Of a stretch of DNA of 64,000 bases, positions 34,701 to 47,391 are shown in pieces. The translations under genes were made by a program, and so were the position numbers. Source of the stretch: Rotaria sp. Silwood1 (taxonomy: Eukaryota; Rotifera; Eurotatoria; Philodinida; Philodinidae); NCBI GenBank assembly GCA_905250075.1, contig CAJNOP010000061.1:821831-885830 (forward strand). Reading direction: 5' to 3'. Positions within the stretch are counted from its first letter, which is position 1, and every line of letters starts with the position of its first letter. The notes under the pieces are model-generated. The model made no database searches. It was not told the origin of the DNA and was given only the letters and a program-made list of their open reading frames with translations.

Positions 34701-36532
34701 CTGATTCAACTTATAATACAAATTTGTTTAATCATCGTAAATGATCAATAAAATTCTTTTTCAAATTATTTACAACAATGAATATTTCAATGTTATGGAC
34801 AACAAGAGATCAAATGATAGTGACACAATTCAGGCTGCACAAAAATCTTAATTACTATCACAAATCAAAGAAGAAAATCATAAATTAGGAAATTCTTCGT
34901 AGAAAGACAAAATAATACATTCAAAATATTATTCAAAAAAATATTTAAATGATTCTTTCTTTGAACCATAATTGTATTCAAATTCTCTCTTTTGAAGGAG
35001 CGATTTAAAACTCTTGATGGGTGATCATCTATTTTTGAAATACAGACACCACACTGCATGGTACAATAACTACGAACTTTGAAAGGACCAGCCAAATCTT
35101 CGAATTATCATTGTGTTACGTTTAAAAATTAACTTTATCATTGACTATTATAAAATGAACGATCAATCGAATCTGTCAGCGTTCAAATTTCTCTGTATTT
35201 TACACATCTTATATAGGTTTCATCATTTTTATTTTGTAGACACCTTTTGAATTTTAATGATTGAACCAATCACCATTAGAATTTTTCTTATCAATAAACA
35301 AACGTTTAAATATCACTTCTTTAGCATCGTACAAGCTACGTTCATAGAAATTGCGATAATCAACAGCACGAATAATACATTCGATAGATTATGATTACAG
35401 ATGAAGCCCTTTGCATTCATAGTAAATATCACATAAGATCTCTGAACAAAAGTTGATTAATTATTGCATCGGCAAGAGAATAGGTAACATCATTGAATGA
35501 CCTAGTCAGCAATGTAAAGCAATTAATCAAGACTAGATCATATATCATTTTATTTTGTTCAATTTCTTACAAAATAGTGATAAGTAATTGATCCTGGTGA
35601 TCAAAAATTTTTCAAACTTCAGGATTTATTGCTTTTTTTTTTTCGTTATAAAGGCAAGGATAATTGAGATATTAGAAATATTTTGCAGCAATTGACGATG
35701 ACTCGGTCAATAGACTTACATCTTTCTATGCATTGATACTGCTGGAGATCAAAATCAATTGTAGTTATGTGAATGCTAGCATTTTATTCATATTACTTCA
35801 GGTAAATATCAGCCGAGATAAATATTGTTATGATGAGCGTGACAAACGTCATTTCCATTTATAAGTATCATGATATATATTGAATGAGACTACAATTATA
35901 AAATAGATTATAATTGTCTCTAATATGATTATGATACTTCTATAAAAACTAACAGTCATAAGTACTTATCGCTTATTAACACGTACTTCTAAAACAAATT
36001 ATTTTCAATGTCATAAGTATACAATCGTAGGTGTCAGATGTAATGAATAAAATATCTTGTTTATTTATTTATTTATTTCACACAATATTTTCAAAATAAT
36101 CTCTCACTCTTTTGCTTAACAGTTAGAATAACAAAATAGACATACAAAAGTATAGTAAAATAAATCATGAATAAATGAAAATGATGATGGATTTTATTAT
36201 TAAGTTCATCTTTGACAACTCTAATTATAATACTAAAAGGAATCTTATTTTTATTCTAATTTCGGATTCACTCTAATAAAGAAAAAAGGTTTTTTTTTCT
36301 TTTTTCTTAAAAGCTATTCATGTGATCAACAACCCAAAGAAAGATGAAATTCAAATCATTTCTATGTTGATTAGTAGTTTATCAAAAAATCAAATCTTCT
36401 TTCTGCGTTCTAATAATTTTTTCTATACAAACATATCATACAATGGAAATTTTCTTTTTAAAGCTCGTTGATTTGTGAATAGTAAAAAATATGTCTAATA
36501 AAGTTCCATATGAAAACGTCTTTAGTCAATTA
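31735..36532. other. 4.8-kb gene-poor interval
   Basis: Mostly AT-rich. A weak plus-strand open frame (33379-33678) has no features of a gene. A possible decayed coding stretch at 34075-35560 is listed separately. A TTTA repeat lies at about 36059-36078. Confidence 0.5.
34075..35560 (-). pseudogene. Possible decayed coding remnant
   Basis: Several minus-strand pieces read like protein but are broken by stops and frame changes: about 35540-35430 (DVTYSLADAIINQLLFRD), about 35385-35260 (RAVDYRNFYERSLYDAKEV then a stop after GDWFNH), about 35095-34950 (RSYCTMQCGVCISKIDDHPS), and 34280-34190. No family recognised. It could be a dead gene, or a real gene whose introns I cannot place; an ATG near 35428 also opens a 35-codon frame with a hydrophobic start. 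Confidence 0.25.
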
Positions 36533-36884
36533 TCAGTTCGATTTTCCTTTAATTTTTTCATCTATGTTTACAAAATGACAAGAACTTGCATCTAAACATA
36601 AATATTTCGGTGGACAATTGAAACATTTTACACCTATTTAAAAGAAAAAAAAGTTTAAGTAAAAGATAAGATTAATTTGTCGACAAACCATCACATGGAG
36701 GTTTCATCCACGAAGGAATTTGACATGGTGATTTTTCAGATTGAATACATGTTGGACAATTAAATTGACGTTCTGGCAATGTCACAATACCACCTTGACA
36801 ATCTTTTATAAATTTGTCTAATTTATTACGTTGTGATTCAAGACATTTTCTTTCCATATATTTCGTACCATTCTTACACGACAT
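36533..36884 (-). CDS. Small cysteine-rich protein of unknown function
   Basis: 98 residues from two exons, 36884..36689 and 36633..36533, joined at a Gly codon. Contains 12 Cys, including CPTC and CFNC pairs, and several Pro/Lys. No signal peptide is visible: the residues before the ATG hit a stop in frame. The paired CxxC spacing could bind zinc or form disulphides. An upstream exon is possible but not seen. Family not recognised. Confidence 0.6.
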
Positions 36885-37565
36885 ATGTTAATCGAGAACA
36901 GTAATATATCAGAAACAATCGCAAAAAAAGAAATATGAAAGAATCACAAAAATATATAAAGGCGCTCAAGTCATATCATCATTTATGTAAAATTGCTAAA
37001 CAACTTCTTTTAAACATTTACATGCGTAGAGGTTTTTTTTTGATAATAATTGAAGCTCAATATGCTTTATATACTAAGATGTTGAAATGAGATTAAAGAG
37101 GATTTCATAGAAGCTTATTATAAGCATGATGATTTTTAGTATAAAGATTTTTTTTTTTTATACTTTAGTTTTCTTCATCTTAATCTTTCAATTGATATAA
37201 TTCAAATTTCTTATTTGTTGATGTTTCTACTAGATGAAATGATCTTGATGCTTCATGTTCGATTTAGACTTTTCGAAGTAAAAAAAATTATTTTTTCTTT
37301 TTCTTTTTTTCGTCAATATGAGTATTACGTATGTTGATCAAATAATTAATATGTAAAAATATGCTGAGAAAATTTTTCTTCATGACAAAAAAACTGCGAA
37401 GTTAAAGATGATGCAAAATGATAAAAAAAAACAAGGAAGCATCTGATAATCAATGATTGTACTGTTTAATATTTGATTATTAAAAACAAAAAAGGCAAAA
37501 TTTGCACACCGTTTGCATTTATATACAGCATATAATCGAATGAAATAGACAAATACAAATAAAAA
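36885..37565. other. Intergenic
   Basis: AT-rich, with T and A runs (about 37149-37159 and 37425-37431). Holds the promoter of the Cys-rich gene and the 3' UTR of the zinc-finger gene, both on the minus strand. Confidence 0.5.
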
Positions 37566-40126
37566 TTAAAGGCCCAAACGTTTCTCACCACACTCACAAC
37601 AAAATTTTGCCCATTCAACAGGAAAAGCTTCACCACATTCATGACAATGTTTCGCTGCTGTGGACACTCGTGGTTTTTGCTGTTGTTGTTGTTGCTGCTG
37701 CTGCTGCTGTTGCGGTTGTTGTTGTTGTTGTTGTGGAAACCCATTCGTTTGTGATGGTCGACGTGCTGGACTTGGTGATCGTGTTTTAAGTCCTGTTGTA
37801 CGTCGTTGTAATTGTGGTGAAGCATCACTTTTTTGCTGTCCTCGTCCAGTTGCTGCCATTACATTTAAATCATCATTTTCAATAGTGCGACCTGTACGCA
37901 TCATACCAGGTAGATAAGCACCTGTTGCACTACGTGTTTTTGATGCTCTGTTACTACCATATTTAGGTGGTGTTCCATTCATATGATTTGATGATGTCTA
38001 GCAATTAAATTATCAGCGATAAAATCTCATTGCAATGCGTTGTTTTAACATACAATAAATACACGATAGATTTTGTTAGACATTTACTGAACTCGAGCCT
38101 ACACAGAACAGCTCGAACTCTGTCAGACTCAATTTCCTTGGTAGCTTCTATCCATCAGCGAAGGAAGTACATTGAGTTTTAATATACAGACTGGCTGTTT
38201 TTTGCGATGCGGATATCTCTTTATGTTTAAGATCACATTGTTTGATTAAAAAAAGATTATGCTAAGACAATATTTTTTTTAAGAAAGACGGCGGAAAAAA
38301 AACACATCTGTCATTTAGCTTAATGAAAATCCATGAGCATTTTAAGTGAACATCATCGCGAAACAACACATCGAGTTATATACTTTAGACTAGAGTATGT
38401 GTCAGAGTTTGAACTACTCGAGCTCGGTACATGCCTGGATTAAGTAAAGTTATGGAGATATAGACCGATAATTTAAAAGTAGACATACAATAATACAAAT
38501 AAAAATATCAAACGAAAATATAAAATGTTCATAAATCGGTTGAGTCTAATATTTTAATACCTTTTTTTTAAATAATATTTGTGAATAGATTATTTTTATA
38601 ATTATAGTTCTGATTTTGAAACTATTGAAACTACATGAAACATTATCAAATAGAAATATTTCAAAATAAAAAGAATCTAAAGTTATAGGATAAATTAGAC
38701 AATGTAATAAATGAAGTCTTGAGCGACTTATTAACAAATACTATTCAAAAACGTATTAATATACAAACTCAACCGGTATATGAGCACTTCATATCTTCGT
38801 TGAATATTTGTATTTTTATGTGTCTATTTTTGTACTGTTTGTCTATATCTGCAAAATTTTATTTAATCTATAATCTCTATATTACATGTTAAAACAATAA
38901 ATCACAATGATTTTGTAGTTGTTAAAATTATATTTATTTTTATTAAATACCTCGCCAAAATTAGTTTTTTTAAATGTACTTGGATTTAATGGTGGTCTTC
39001 GACAATCTTTTTCATCATGGGTTCTAAAATTTTAGTTTTTCATGTAAATTAAACGAAAAAAGAAAAACAAATTGTATATAAATTACTTTTGAGGTCGTCT
39101 TGATACAAAAGTAGAAGGTGCTGAATTGATTTGATGCTGTTTATTAGCACTTCCTGTCGGTGAGTCAAGATCTAGAAATTCATTCAATGTTTTCTTTACG
39201 AACTATTTTCTATTGACTCACTATACTGCTGTTGATATGCCTATATTTAAAAACAAAAAGAAAAAAGAAAAGTGTTGTTCAATGATTAATGACAAACTAA
39301 CTCGTCCTTGTCGACCTATACTTCCACCAGCAGTACGCGTATTATTTGCTGCTGCATATTGCATCTGTTTTCGTTTATATTGAGTTTCACAACTGATGAT
39401 TAAGTTGAAAATAGATTAAATATTTCAATAGGAAAAAAAAACAAATAATCATACAAAGGAATGTGTCGCTCAGCTGAATGTTTATTAAAATGACGTTGAC
39501 AAAATTCACATTGAACATAGTCACTTGGAATTTGTGCTGGTGTTTGTTTTGGTAATGGGGCACCGGTTTCCATGGCTCGTGTTACTTGACGAGCTTCACG
39601 AATTGTACGTACTAAGGCATTATGGCCTTCTCTCCAATTATTTGGTCTTTTCTTCTGATTATTCTGTTTAGGTTTAACACCTTCATAATAAAACTAAAAT
39701 TTATTATAAAGTAGTTAAATTATTTTTACAAATAAATATCTGAAAAATTTATTGATTTTTTTTTCGTGACTGTTTATCAAACCTGTGTAGTTTCTTTGGT
39801 TGCTGCATAAGGCACATCAGAATCAGTAGCACGTTGTTTACCCATATCAAAAACTTTTCGAGGTTGTTTTTGAGCAGTTTTTCTACAAATTGGTTGATGT
39901 TTACGCTAATGATTTAGGAAACAATAAAATGAGTCATCATAGATTTTTTTTTTCAACTTAAAATTTTCTCTACCAAAGATTCGGCATTAAAGTTACGACC
40001 ACAGTTTGAACATGGGTAAAGTTGCACATCGGCATAGACAGGAATTGATATATCATCGTTCACTTGATAGGAGCTTTCGACAAAGCTGTTCTTGTCTATT
40101 CCGTACATGTCACTATCGACGTCCAT
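37566..40126 (-). CDS. ZC2HC1-like C2HC zinc-finger protein
   Basis: 404 residues from eight phase-consistent exons: 40126..39974, 39905..39783, 39693..39455, 39392..39302, 39240..39222, 39171..39087, 39023..38951, 37997..37566. First C2HC finger C39-x2-C42-x11-H54-x3-C58; second C154-x2-C157-x11-H169-x3-C173; the NNWREGHNALVRTIREAR segment between them is also typical of ZC2HC1 (FAM164). The C-terminus has a further CxxC pair set (C379/C382 and C394/C397) with EWAKFCCECG. Residues about 340-366 are a glutamine tract broken by one Pro. Exon 5 is only 19 nt. The ATG used is 40126; a GTG-initiated extension to 40141 is not needed. Molecular role of the family is poorly known. Confidence 0.9.
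37998..38950 (-). other. Large intron of the ZC2HC1-like gene
   Basis: 953 nt. The part near 38090-38170 and 38395-38440 is GC-richer, with loosely inverted CTCGAG/GAACTCTG motifs, perhaps a worn repeat. The rest is AT-rich. Confidence 0.55.
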
Positions 40127-41576
40127 CACGTTGCATAGCACAGAACTCTTTATTGTTCTTTTTCTCTTTTCTTATTCTCTTTCATTCCGCTCTGCTTTAA
40201 AATTTTTTTTTTTTTCTTCTGTTAGAGTAATGCAAAAAGACTGTAAGAAAAAGTAATAATATTATTTTCTCGCTCACATGAGAAGCTATTAGAAGAAGAA
40301 GAAGAAGAAGAAAAAAAACAATTTTCATTTAAAAGAAGTAAAAAGAAAAAGACATGAATTTTGTTTAATAGATGTCTCTTTTTGACATAGATTTTGCAAA
40401 AAAAAAATATTAATCTATCAATTCTAAGTCTTTTGTAATTGTAATTATCGCTTAATTATTGACAGATAACAAGTAGCTTTGTGTTCGTGAATGATTAAGT
40501 ATTGTTTTTGATCCAATTATTTTAACATTTGTTTGTATAGCCAACATAAGAAACAGATCGAACATAATAATAATAGAAAATAGGTTGAATAAAGCTATAT
40601 TTTTCAATTGATTGAAGTCGAAGTGTTAATTCGATGTTACATTTTGTATTTCTTATTTGTTGTTACGCTTACGATCGCCAATTCATTGTATACTCTACAG
40701 GAGAAATGCTACTCGATGAATTTCATTGAAATATTCTTGGAATATATATTAATATGAATAATTTTTGTTAGTTTAAATTTATATCTTTGATCGAGTCAAT
40801 GTCTATGTTATTATTATTTTGAATTGAATAATAAATATTACCAATAAAAAACATGTCTTTTGTTTTTAAAGAAAAATAAAATGGATTATCTCATCTTGAT
40901 TTATATGGAAAAAAAATCATTAATAATCTAACTATATAAATTAGTTCATATGTATAAAGAATATTGTTGAGTTTGATTTTAGGAATATTTTATCATGATA
41001 ATTTAAATTAAATGAATCAATATTACAATCATATTCTTTAAATATACTTGTTCAAATCTTTATGATTTTATCTTTTAATTATTCTATTGTAAAATTGATG
41101 TTAGTAGAATGAAACTTATAATTCTACTCCTTTTGATAAAATATTTGTCTGTCAAAATTAAAAATTTACTTTAATAAAGTTTTTCTTCTTGATCGAAAAT
41201 TACATAGTAGAATCAATTATTTTTCTTCGACTTAATTTAATCTTATATTGTTTTTCGAATACGAAGATATTAATTTTTGTCATCTTCAAAAACTATTCCA
41301 TTTTAAACATACAATCTTTCATTCACTTTATATTCAATTAATTGAACGCTTTATTGAATAAATAGCAAATTTAATTTTAATTGAATCATGATTTTTTTTG
41401 TTTTTATAGAAATTCAATAATCTTTTAGTATGAATGAATTGATGAAATAAAATTGAAAAATTTATATATTTGTTAAAACATAATAAAAAAAAAAAATTTT
41501 TATTCTTAAATAATATAATGAATTCATATAAAACTTAACTTAAAGATATCATTAAATGTTCTCACCGTATTTGTAT
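40127..41576. other. Intergenic
   Basis: AT-rich. Contains a GAA repeat at about 40291-40310. No gene recognised. Confidence 0.5.
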
Positions 41577-42478
41577 TTATTGTAAATCATCTAATATTGT
41601 TATTAGACGTAAACGATCACTTAATATATTTGGTTCACTGTCTGAACGTTGTTTTGGATGAAAATAACTTGATGTTGAAGAATCTATATGAATTGGTAGA
41701 TCTATAATATCTCTATTATAATTTAGTTGAGAATTTGTAAGTATTTGTCGAAGACGACACAGATCATCATAAAGAGATGTTAATTGTTCTGCCAATTCAA
41801 GGTCATCTTGACGCATACTAATCTAAATAAAAATGTCTTCAGTTGATGAAATTTATATAGATTTCATTGATAAGACTTATTCTAGAAGAATTAATCTATT
41901 AACCTTTCTTTTTTTTTTTAGATCGAGAAAAGAAATATCGTTATCTTCTGTTGATGTTTGATAAGCACCTGATAACCATTAGTTTCTAAATGATAGATAG
42001 ACAATAATGTCTATGGATTTTCTGTAATGATAAATATAGTCAATGATAGATTGTATTAGTTTTGAAAAAAACAAAACTCTTTTATTTGTTTATTTATTTA
42101 TCTTAATAATATATACAGTTGCTTTATAGAATGTATTATTTCCAAGACGAATTCTCAAAAATATTAAAAAGTATAAAGAAGAAAATACGTCTAAGAAAAA
42201 TATCATCGAACTTTTTTATGATGCTGATCTACTATTTTAATAATATTCGAAATAATACGAAAGAAACAAAAAAAACATACTAGTTCTTCGCATATTTGTT
42301 CGAATAATGATGATATATTGTCATCATTTGTTTCATTTTCTTTTTCATCTTCTTCTTCACTTTCGTCTTCATCTTCTTCTTCATTTTCGTCTTCATCTTC
42401 TTCTTCACTTTCGTCTTCGTCTTCATCTTCTTTTTGTTCTTCTAGTGGATCATCATTTTGTTTTTCTATATCAGCCAT
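41577..42478 (-). CDS. Acidic protein of unknown function
   Basis: 147 residues from exons 42478..42281 and 41822..41577, both phase 0. Residues 12-50 are almost only Glu, Asp and Ser in a repeated DEDESEEEDEDENEE pattern; residues 55-100 are helical (ISSLFEQICEELISMRQDDLELAEQLTSLYDDLCRL cut here into two parts across the exon join), and the tail has RSDSEPNILSDRLRL, a possible phosphorylation region. A possible alternative exon at about 41979-41912, reading AYQTSTEDNDISFLDL, lies in the 458-nt intron, but its phases do not fit. No family recognised. The exon-1 ATG is clear and no upstream start is available. Confidence 0.65.
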
Positions 42479-45282
42479 TTTATTTATTAGAAAACAAGTG
42501 TATAAATTCTTGATTTGTTAGTTAGAGTGATTGTTGTTGTTTTGTTCTTGATTGTCTCGTCGTATTACCGTCACCTCTCATCTCATCTGGCTTTTATTGT
42601 CGCCATCGTTGTCTCTACAACTCAATCGACACGTACATACTCAACAATACACATTGGCTCGCCTCGCATATACATAGAAACGCGCATTCGTTTTGCAGTA
42701 CATCTTCTCTCTCTTTTTTTCTGCTGTCTCAATATGTTGTACATTTGTCGTTGATGTTTTATATAAGCTATAAGAAGAGAAGAGAAGAGAAGATTCCATC
42801 TGCAAGCAGTCATTTCTAATGGTTCTTAATCGATAATGACAGAAAGAAATGAGGAACATGGGTATATTCGTGCAATCATACTATTAACCATACATTCTGT
42901 TTTCGGTTTCAATTGAAAGTGAAAGACACTGATTTATATGTCAATAATTAATCATATGTTTTATTTGTGAAGTTTTATAGATTATATGGAAAAAAGATGA
43001 TTTAATTGTTTTGTCTGAAGAATTATTCAGATCAGTTATCAAATATTTCAAGATTTATATTTGCTAGACTGTAAAGATAGAATCTAGAAACTGAAGGTCT
43101 ATCTGTGTCTCTCGGCTTGTCTGTCTGTACCAGGGTGATAACCAACAGTCAGTAACTATGGTATAAATCATTGGTTAGTTACTATACTTCAAATGATAGT
43201 GTATTGAAGATCATCTATAGTCACTACGATTTAAATTAATCGACAAGATGACTTATATGAAAATGAGAAGTGTGGTAAAATCATTTAGTTTAATTGGATT
43301 TATCATAAACAAAGAAAAAAAAAAACCAGATTCTTTAACTAATGTGTCATTCAATTTTTGAGTACAAATAGTGCTAATATCAAGTAATTATAAAAATCAT
43401 GTTATTATTAATAATATGATTATAATTCAATCATTCAATACTAATATATTTTATTTGAACGATGAATATCGGATCAAAAAATATGGATAATCAAACAATA
43501 GAACATTTGTATACATAATAACTTATGACACTTATTGCAGATGTTTTTGATTGTTTCATATAACATATTTTCCTTCATTGAATAACAAATTTTTATTTAA
43601 TTATTTCTGTTTTGATATATATATATATATTAATATCCACAAAATAAAGATAGTTAGAAAAAAGCAAGAACTTTCTATTACTTCTCCAAATTTTTTCAGA
43701 AGAAGCAATTGCTACATCTTATAATGTTGATGTGTCATTCATATATTATTAATGCATGTTTATATTTGTATACAATTATATGCCTATCGGTTATTTCTTC
43801 AGTCTAGAATCAAATGTCAATGAACGTTATCTATTTCTTTAAAGTAAAGTTTTATGGAAATTCCATTTTAAAATGTCAACGTAACTTTATGTCGACATTT
43901 TTGCAACTCGTCTCCCTTACAGACACATTCTCATTAAGGATAAGAAAAAATAGTTACTATGTTTATCTCATTGCTTTCAGCTGTTCGTTACAAAAGAAGT
44001 TTCCAATACAATAGATTATTAGATTTGCAATGTGAAACAGATTTTGTTTTTTTTTTTTTACAAATGGCAATGCACAAGAAATTTTTTAAGGGTAATATTT
44101 GTTCGATCTATAGAATGTCTCTAAATTCAGGTATATAGTCGATTTTTGCATGAGATAAAAACACATGTTTTGCTATTAATTTGTTAAAATTTATTATATT
44201 CTTAGATCTATAATACGATCAAGAATTATATTTCAAATTGTTAAGTCACAACTCTTGATAGCATAATATTTTTAAGAACTAAACTAACGATAAATAATTA
44301 TCTATGGTTGATAATTATTTGTCATTGACATTTTTATGTCCTATCAGTACCATTCTATAAAAATTTGGTTCTATTTAAGTATAAGACATTTAGAAACAAA
44401 CCTTATATTAACTCAAAGGCTATCTGGAAGTTATGAGTTGACACGATTAGATTGAATAGAAAAGCGAGCAATAGGTTAAGCTACACCCACAGCATTCGAT
44501 GTAAATATGATATTTATGAATCTCATATTGTCCTGCCTGTTTTATTGTAAATTTCAGAAAATTTTTCAAATAGAAAAAAAAACGAATGCTTTACGTATTT
44601 AATATATCGATGCTTAACAAGTTTGTTCAAACATATCCTGTGTATATTATGAATCATAAGATTGATGTTATTGAGTAAATTATTCTTCTGAACGATCAAG
44701 TTTAGTCAAAGACAAAAAACGGTTATGATAATTTATATCAATTGCATTTTATCGTATTTTTCTTCTACATCACAGGCTAAAACAACTATTGATATTTTTT
44801 TTTAATAAAAATGAAAGTCAATTATTTACCATAGATTAATAGGCGCTTTATTTTATATATTAAAAACTTATAAGATTTCAATTGTATATAAAATTTTTAA
44901 CGACGACATTTTTTACACTCTTAGCAGTGTTGATCATTATTAAATAAACTGATACATATATATCCATATTTTTTGATATTTCTTATTCTATTATTTGCTG
45001 TACTGTATTAATTAATTGTTTTGTACATCAAAGGTATATATCCTGGTTTATATAAGGTATGTGAATTCAAAATTTTACCCCTAAAGAGGCTTCACTAAGA
45101 AGCTTTTTTTATTATTATGTCTAAATTTACTTTCATGATGGTCATCAAAGAAAAAAAAAGAAAGAAGACATATGAGATCAAGGATAATTTTTTTTTTTTT
45201 TTTAATTAAACATGTCAAGTCTTGATCTTTATTTTGTATAGAATATTTATAAATATTCAGTCGAAATAATTCTATATATTAA
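42479..45282. other. 2.8-kb gene-free interval
   Basis: Contains a GAGAA repeat (about 42776-42790), a TA repeat (about 43614-43628), and AT-rich DNA. Open frames here (42515-42859, 43814-44014) are not supported by codon style or domain. Confidence 0.5.
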
Positions 45283-46560
45283 TTAAATTTGTTGTTCTTG
45301 TTGTTGATTGAATTCAGTAAGATTCTTTAGAAAATTTTCAACACGTTCTGATAAAATAGCATCATTGATTAGTTGTTGATTTCGATAAAAATCTTTTATT
45401 CGTGATTTTTTAGCTGTAATAAGTGCTGTTCGTACACGATCAATTTTTGATTTTGTCATTATTATATTTGTATCATGATCTTTTGGATCATAATTAGGAA
45501 CTTTACCAGTACGAATAGCTAATTGTAATTGTCGATAACGTTTAGCAAAAATAGGATCATTTCTAATATGTTCTTCAATTATATCCGGTGTAACAAATGA
45601 TTCAATTTCTTTTCGTCGTCGAATTGATTCTTGATATTTTCGTTGAAGTTCAAGATCATAATATTGTTTTATAGATTCTTTTCTTTTTGTTTTACGTTTT
45701 TCAGCAAGCCAATTTAAAAATTGTTGACGAGCTTCATCTTCACTTTGTAAAGCAAAAACTTTTAATCTAACAGGCCATGTTATACGATGTATAGATGATG
45801 GAATACTTGGTGGTATTATATCAGAATTATTTGTAGGTAATTCAGATAAATGTTGAGGAATATCTATACTTGAAATAGCAGATGTTATACGATCATGTGA
45901 ACTTTTGCTTGATGTTATACGTGAAGTAGAAGTTGATATTGTTTCATCATCACTTTCAATATCTTCATGATCAACTGTTTGAATAGGTGCTGTATGTGAT
46001 CGAGGAGCTATTAATGCAGATTTAGCACGAGTTTGATTATTTTCACGATTAGAACGAATTGAATTCGAATGAATTTCAGGTACACGTGAACGAACATGAG
46101 GAGCAGCTGATTGAACCTAAATATTAAAAACATGTAAACTTCAAATTAACTAATGTACAATTTTTCTTTTTGTTTCCAACTCGAATTACATTTGATGACT
46201 TACACGTACACCAAATCGATAGAAATCTTTCGGTTTAGTAAGATCAATTGGTTCATAAGATGGTAAAAGTGCAAGACAACTATCGATAACATATTTTTCT
46301 TGTTTTAACTCAGTTAAAATATTTTCTTTTTGAGTTCGTTGTGTAGCTTGTTCACGTTGATGTGCATGTTCAATTGTTGATAAAACAAGATTTCGTCGAT
46401 TTGTTTCAACTCGATTTCGACAAACAAGTCTTCGTTCATTAAATACTTGTTGTATAATACGAAGACGAACTTTATTCAATGTTTCACGTGATGGTGATGG
46501 ACCAGCTGCAGCAGCAATTTTTTGTTGACTCAATATGAGTAAATCAAATGGTGCTGACAT
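45283..46560 (-). CDS. Coiled-coil protein of unknown function
   Basis: 396 residues from exons 46560..46204 and 46116..45283, joined in phase 0. Exon 1 is highly charged and helical (RETLNKVRLRIIQQVFNERR, RTQKENILTELKQEKYVID) and ends with YEPIDLTKPKDFYRFGVRV. Exon 2 starts with a Ser/Thr-rich, disordered stretch of about 110 residues, then WPVRLKVFALQSEDEARQQF and a long Lys/Arg/Glu-rich coiled-coil region, closing with a Gln-rich tail. No signal peptide or membrane segment. The large ORF in exon 2 lacks an early ATG, so it is visible only by splicing. The look is that of a cytoskeletal or ciliary protein, but I do not recognise the family. Confidence 0.75.
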
Positions 46561-46691
46561 TTATTTATTAATATTTTTTTTTGTTCAGTACAGTGAAAAA
46601 AATAAATAAATAATAAAACTATGAAAGTTTCACAATTTCAAATCAAATGTTGATTGAGATTTATTACAAACTATTGAATATGGCATTGGAT

Positions 46692-47391
46692 TCACCACAG
46701 GGGTGAAGAGAACAACGATAAGTGAAAGCAAAATATTTTATAATAAAAATAAATTTTGAAAAATGAAATATTGTGATTCAAGAAGAAGAAAAAAAAATTA
46801 TAATTGATACTATTTTTATTTGATTCTTGTTTTTCTATAATTGCTTTATATTGTAAATATAACAACCAATAATAGTGTTGATTCTTTTTTGAAATGAATT
46901 TTTTTTTTATTACGTATTCAAGATATTTACTTCCTTTCTTATTTAACAAAAAGAAAAGAAACTATTTAAGAGACACTTCATAGTTCAATAGTAAAACACA
47001 AGGGGTGGGATAAATATGTGAAGCAAAAAAAAAATATTCTTCCCTCTCTTTCAATTTTATCTAAATGTTAATTATATGGAAAAATTAAATAACACTAAAT
47101 AATAATTTTATAACGAAATTTTACCTTTCTATTCATAAAAAATTCATCAGCATTACAAATAACTTGTTGATTATGATTTAAGCATTTTCTAAAATCATGC
47201 ATAGCTGTTCGTAATTTACATGCATTTATATCATGATGACAATTAATATGTTTGCTAATAAGTTTAAGATGATTATGTTCAAATTTATTAAGTATTGTTG
47301 CATAATATTCATTTTGTGTTAATATAACTTTTGTTACTAAAATCTTATCATTATCATTATCAATATCATGAACTTTTGAAGATGCGAGCAT
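46692..47391 (-). CDS. Hypothetical protein
   Basis: Exon 1, 47391..47125, codes for 89 residues with a Cys/His-containing middle (HINCHHDINACKLRTAMHDFRKCLNHNQQVIC), ending at AAG before a GTAAAAT donor; without splicing the frame stops at 47095. A second exon 46937..46692 fits in phase 0 and reads KGSKYLEYVIKKKF and YYWLLYLQYKAIIE before a Phe-rich low-complexity end, which may belong to an intron or UTR instead. Paired cysteines could be structural. No family recognised. Exon 1 is fairly likely; exon 2 is tentative. Confidence 0.45.

Noticed and set aside
37607-37917. Plus-strand frames with Val/Ala or Cys runs opposite the ZC2HC1 last exon
   Set aside because: They are mirror readings of the glutamine-repeat region on the minus strand.
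41912-41979. Possible extra exon (AYQTSTEDNDISFLDL) in the acidic-protein gene
   Set aside because: Its phases fit neither neighbour, while the two main exons join directly in phase 0.
42307-42521. Plus-strand frames rich in Ser/Phe/Leu/His
   Set aside because: Shadows of the acidic repeat of the minus-strand gene.
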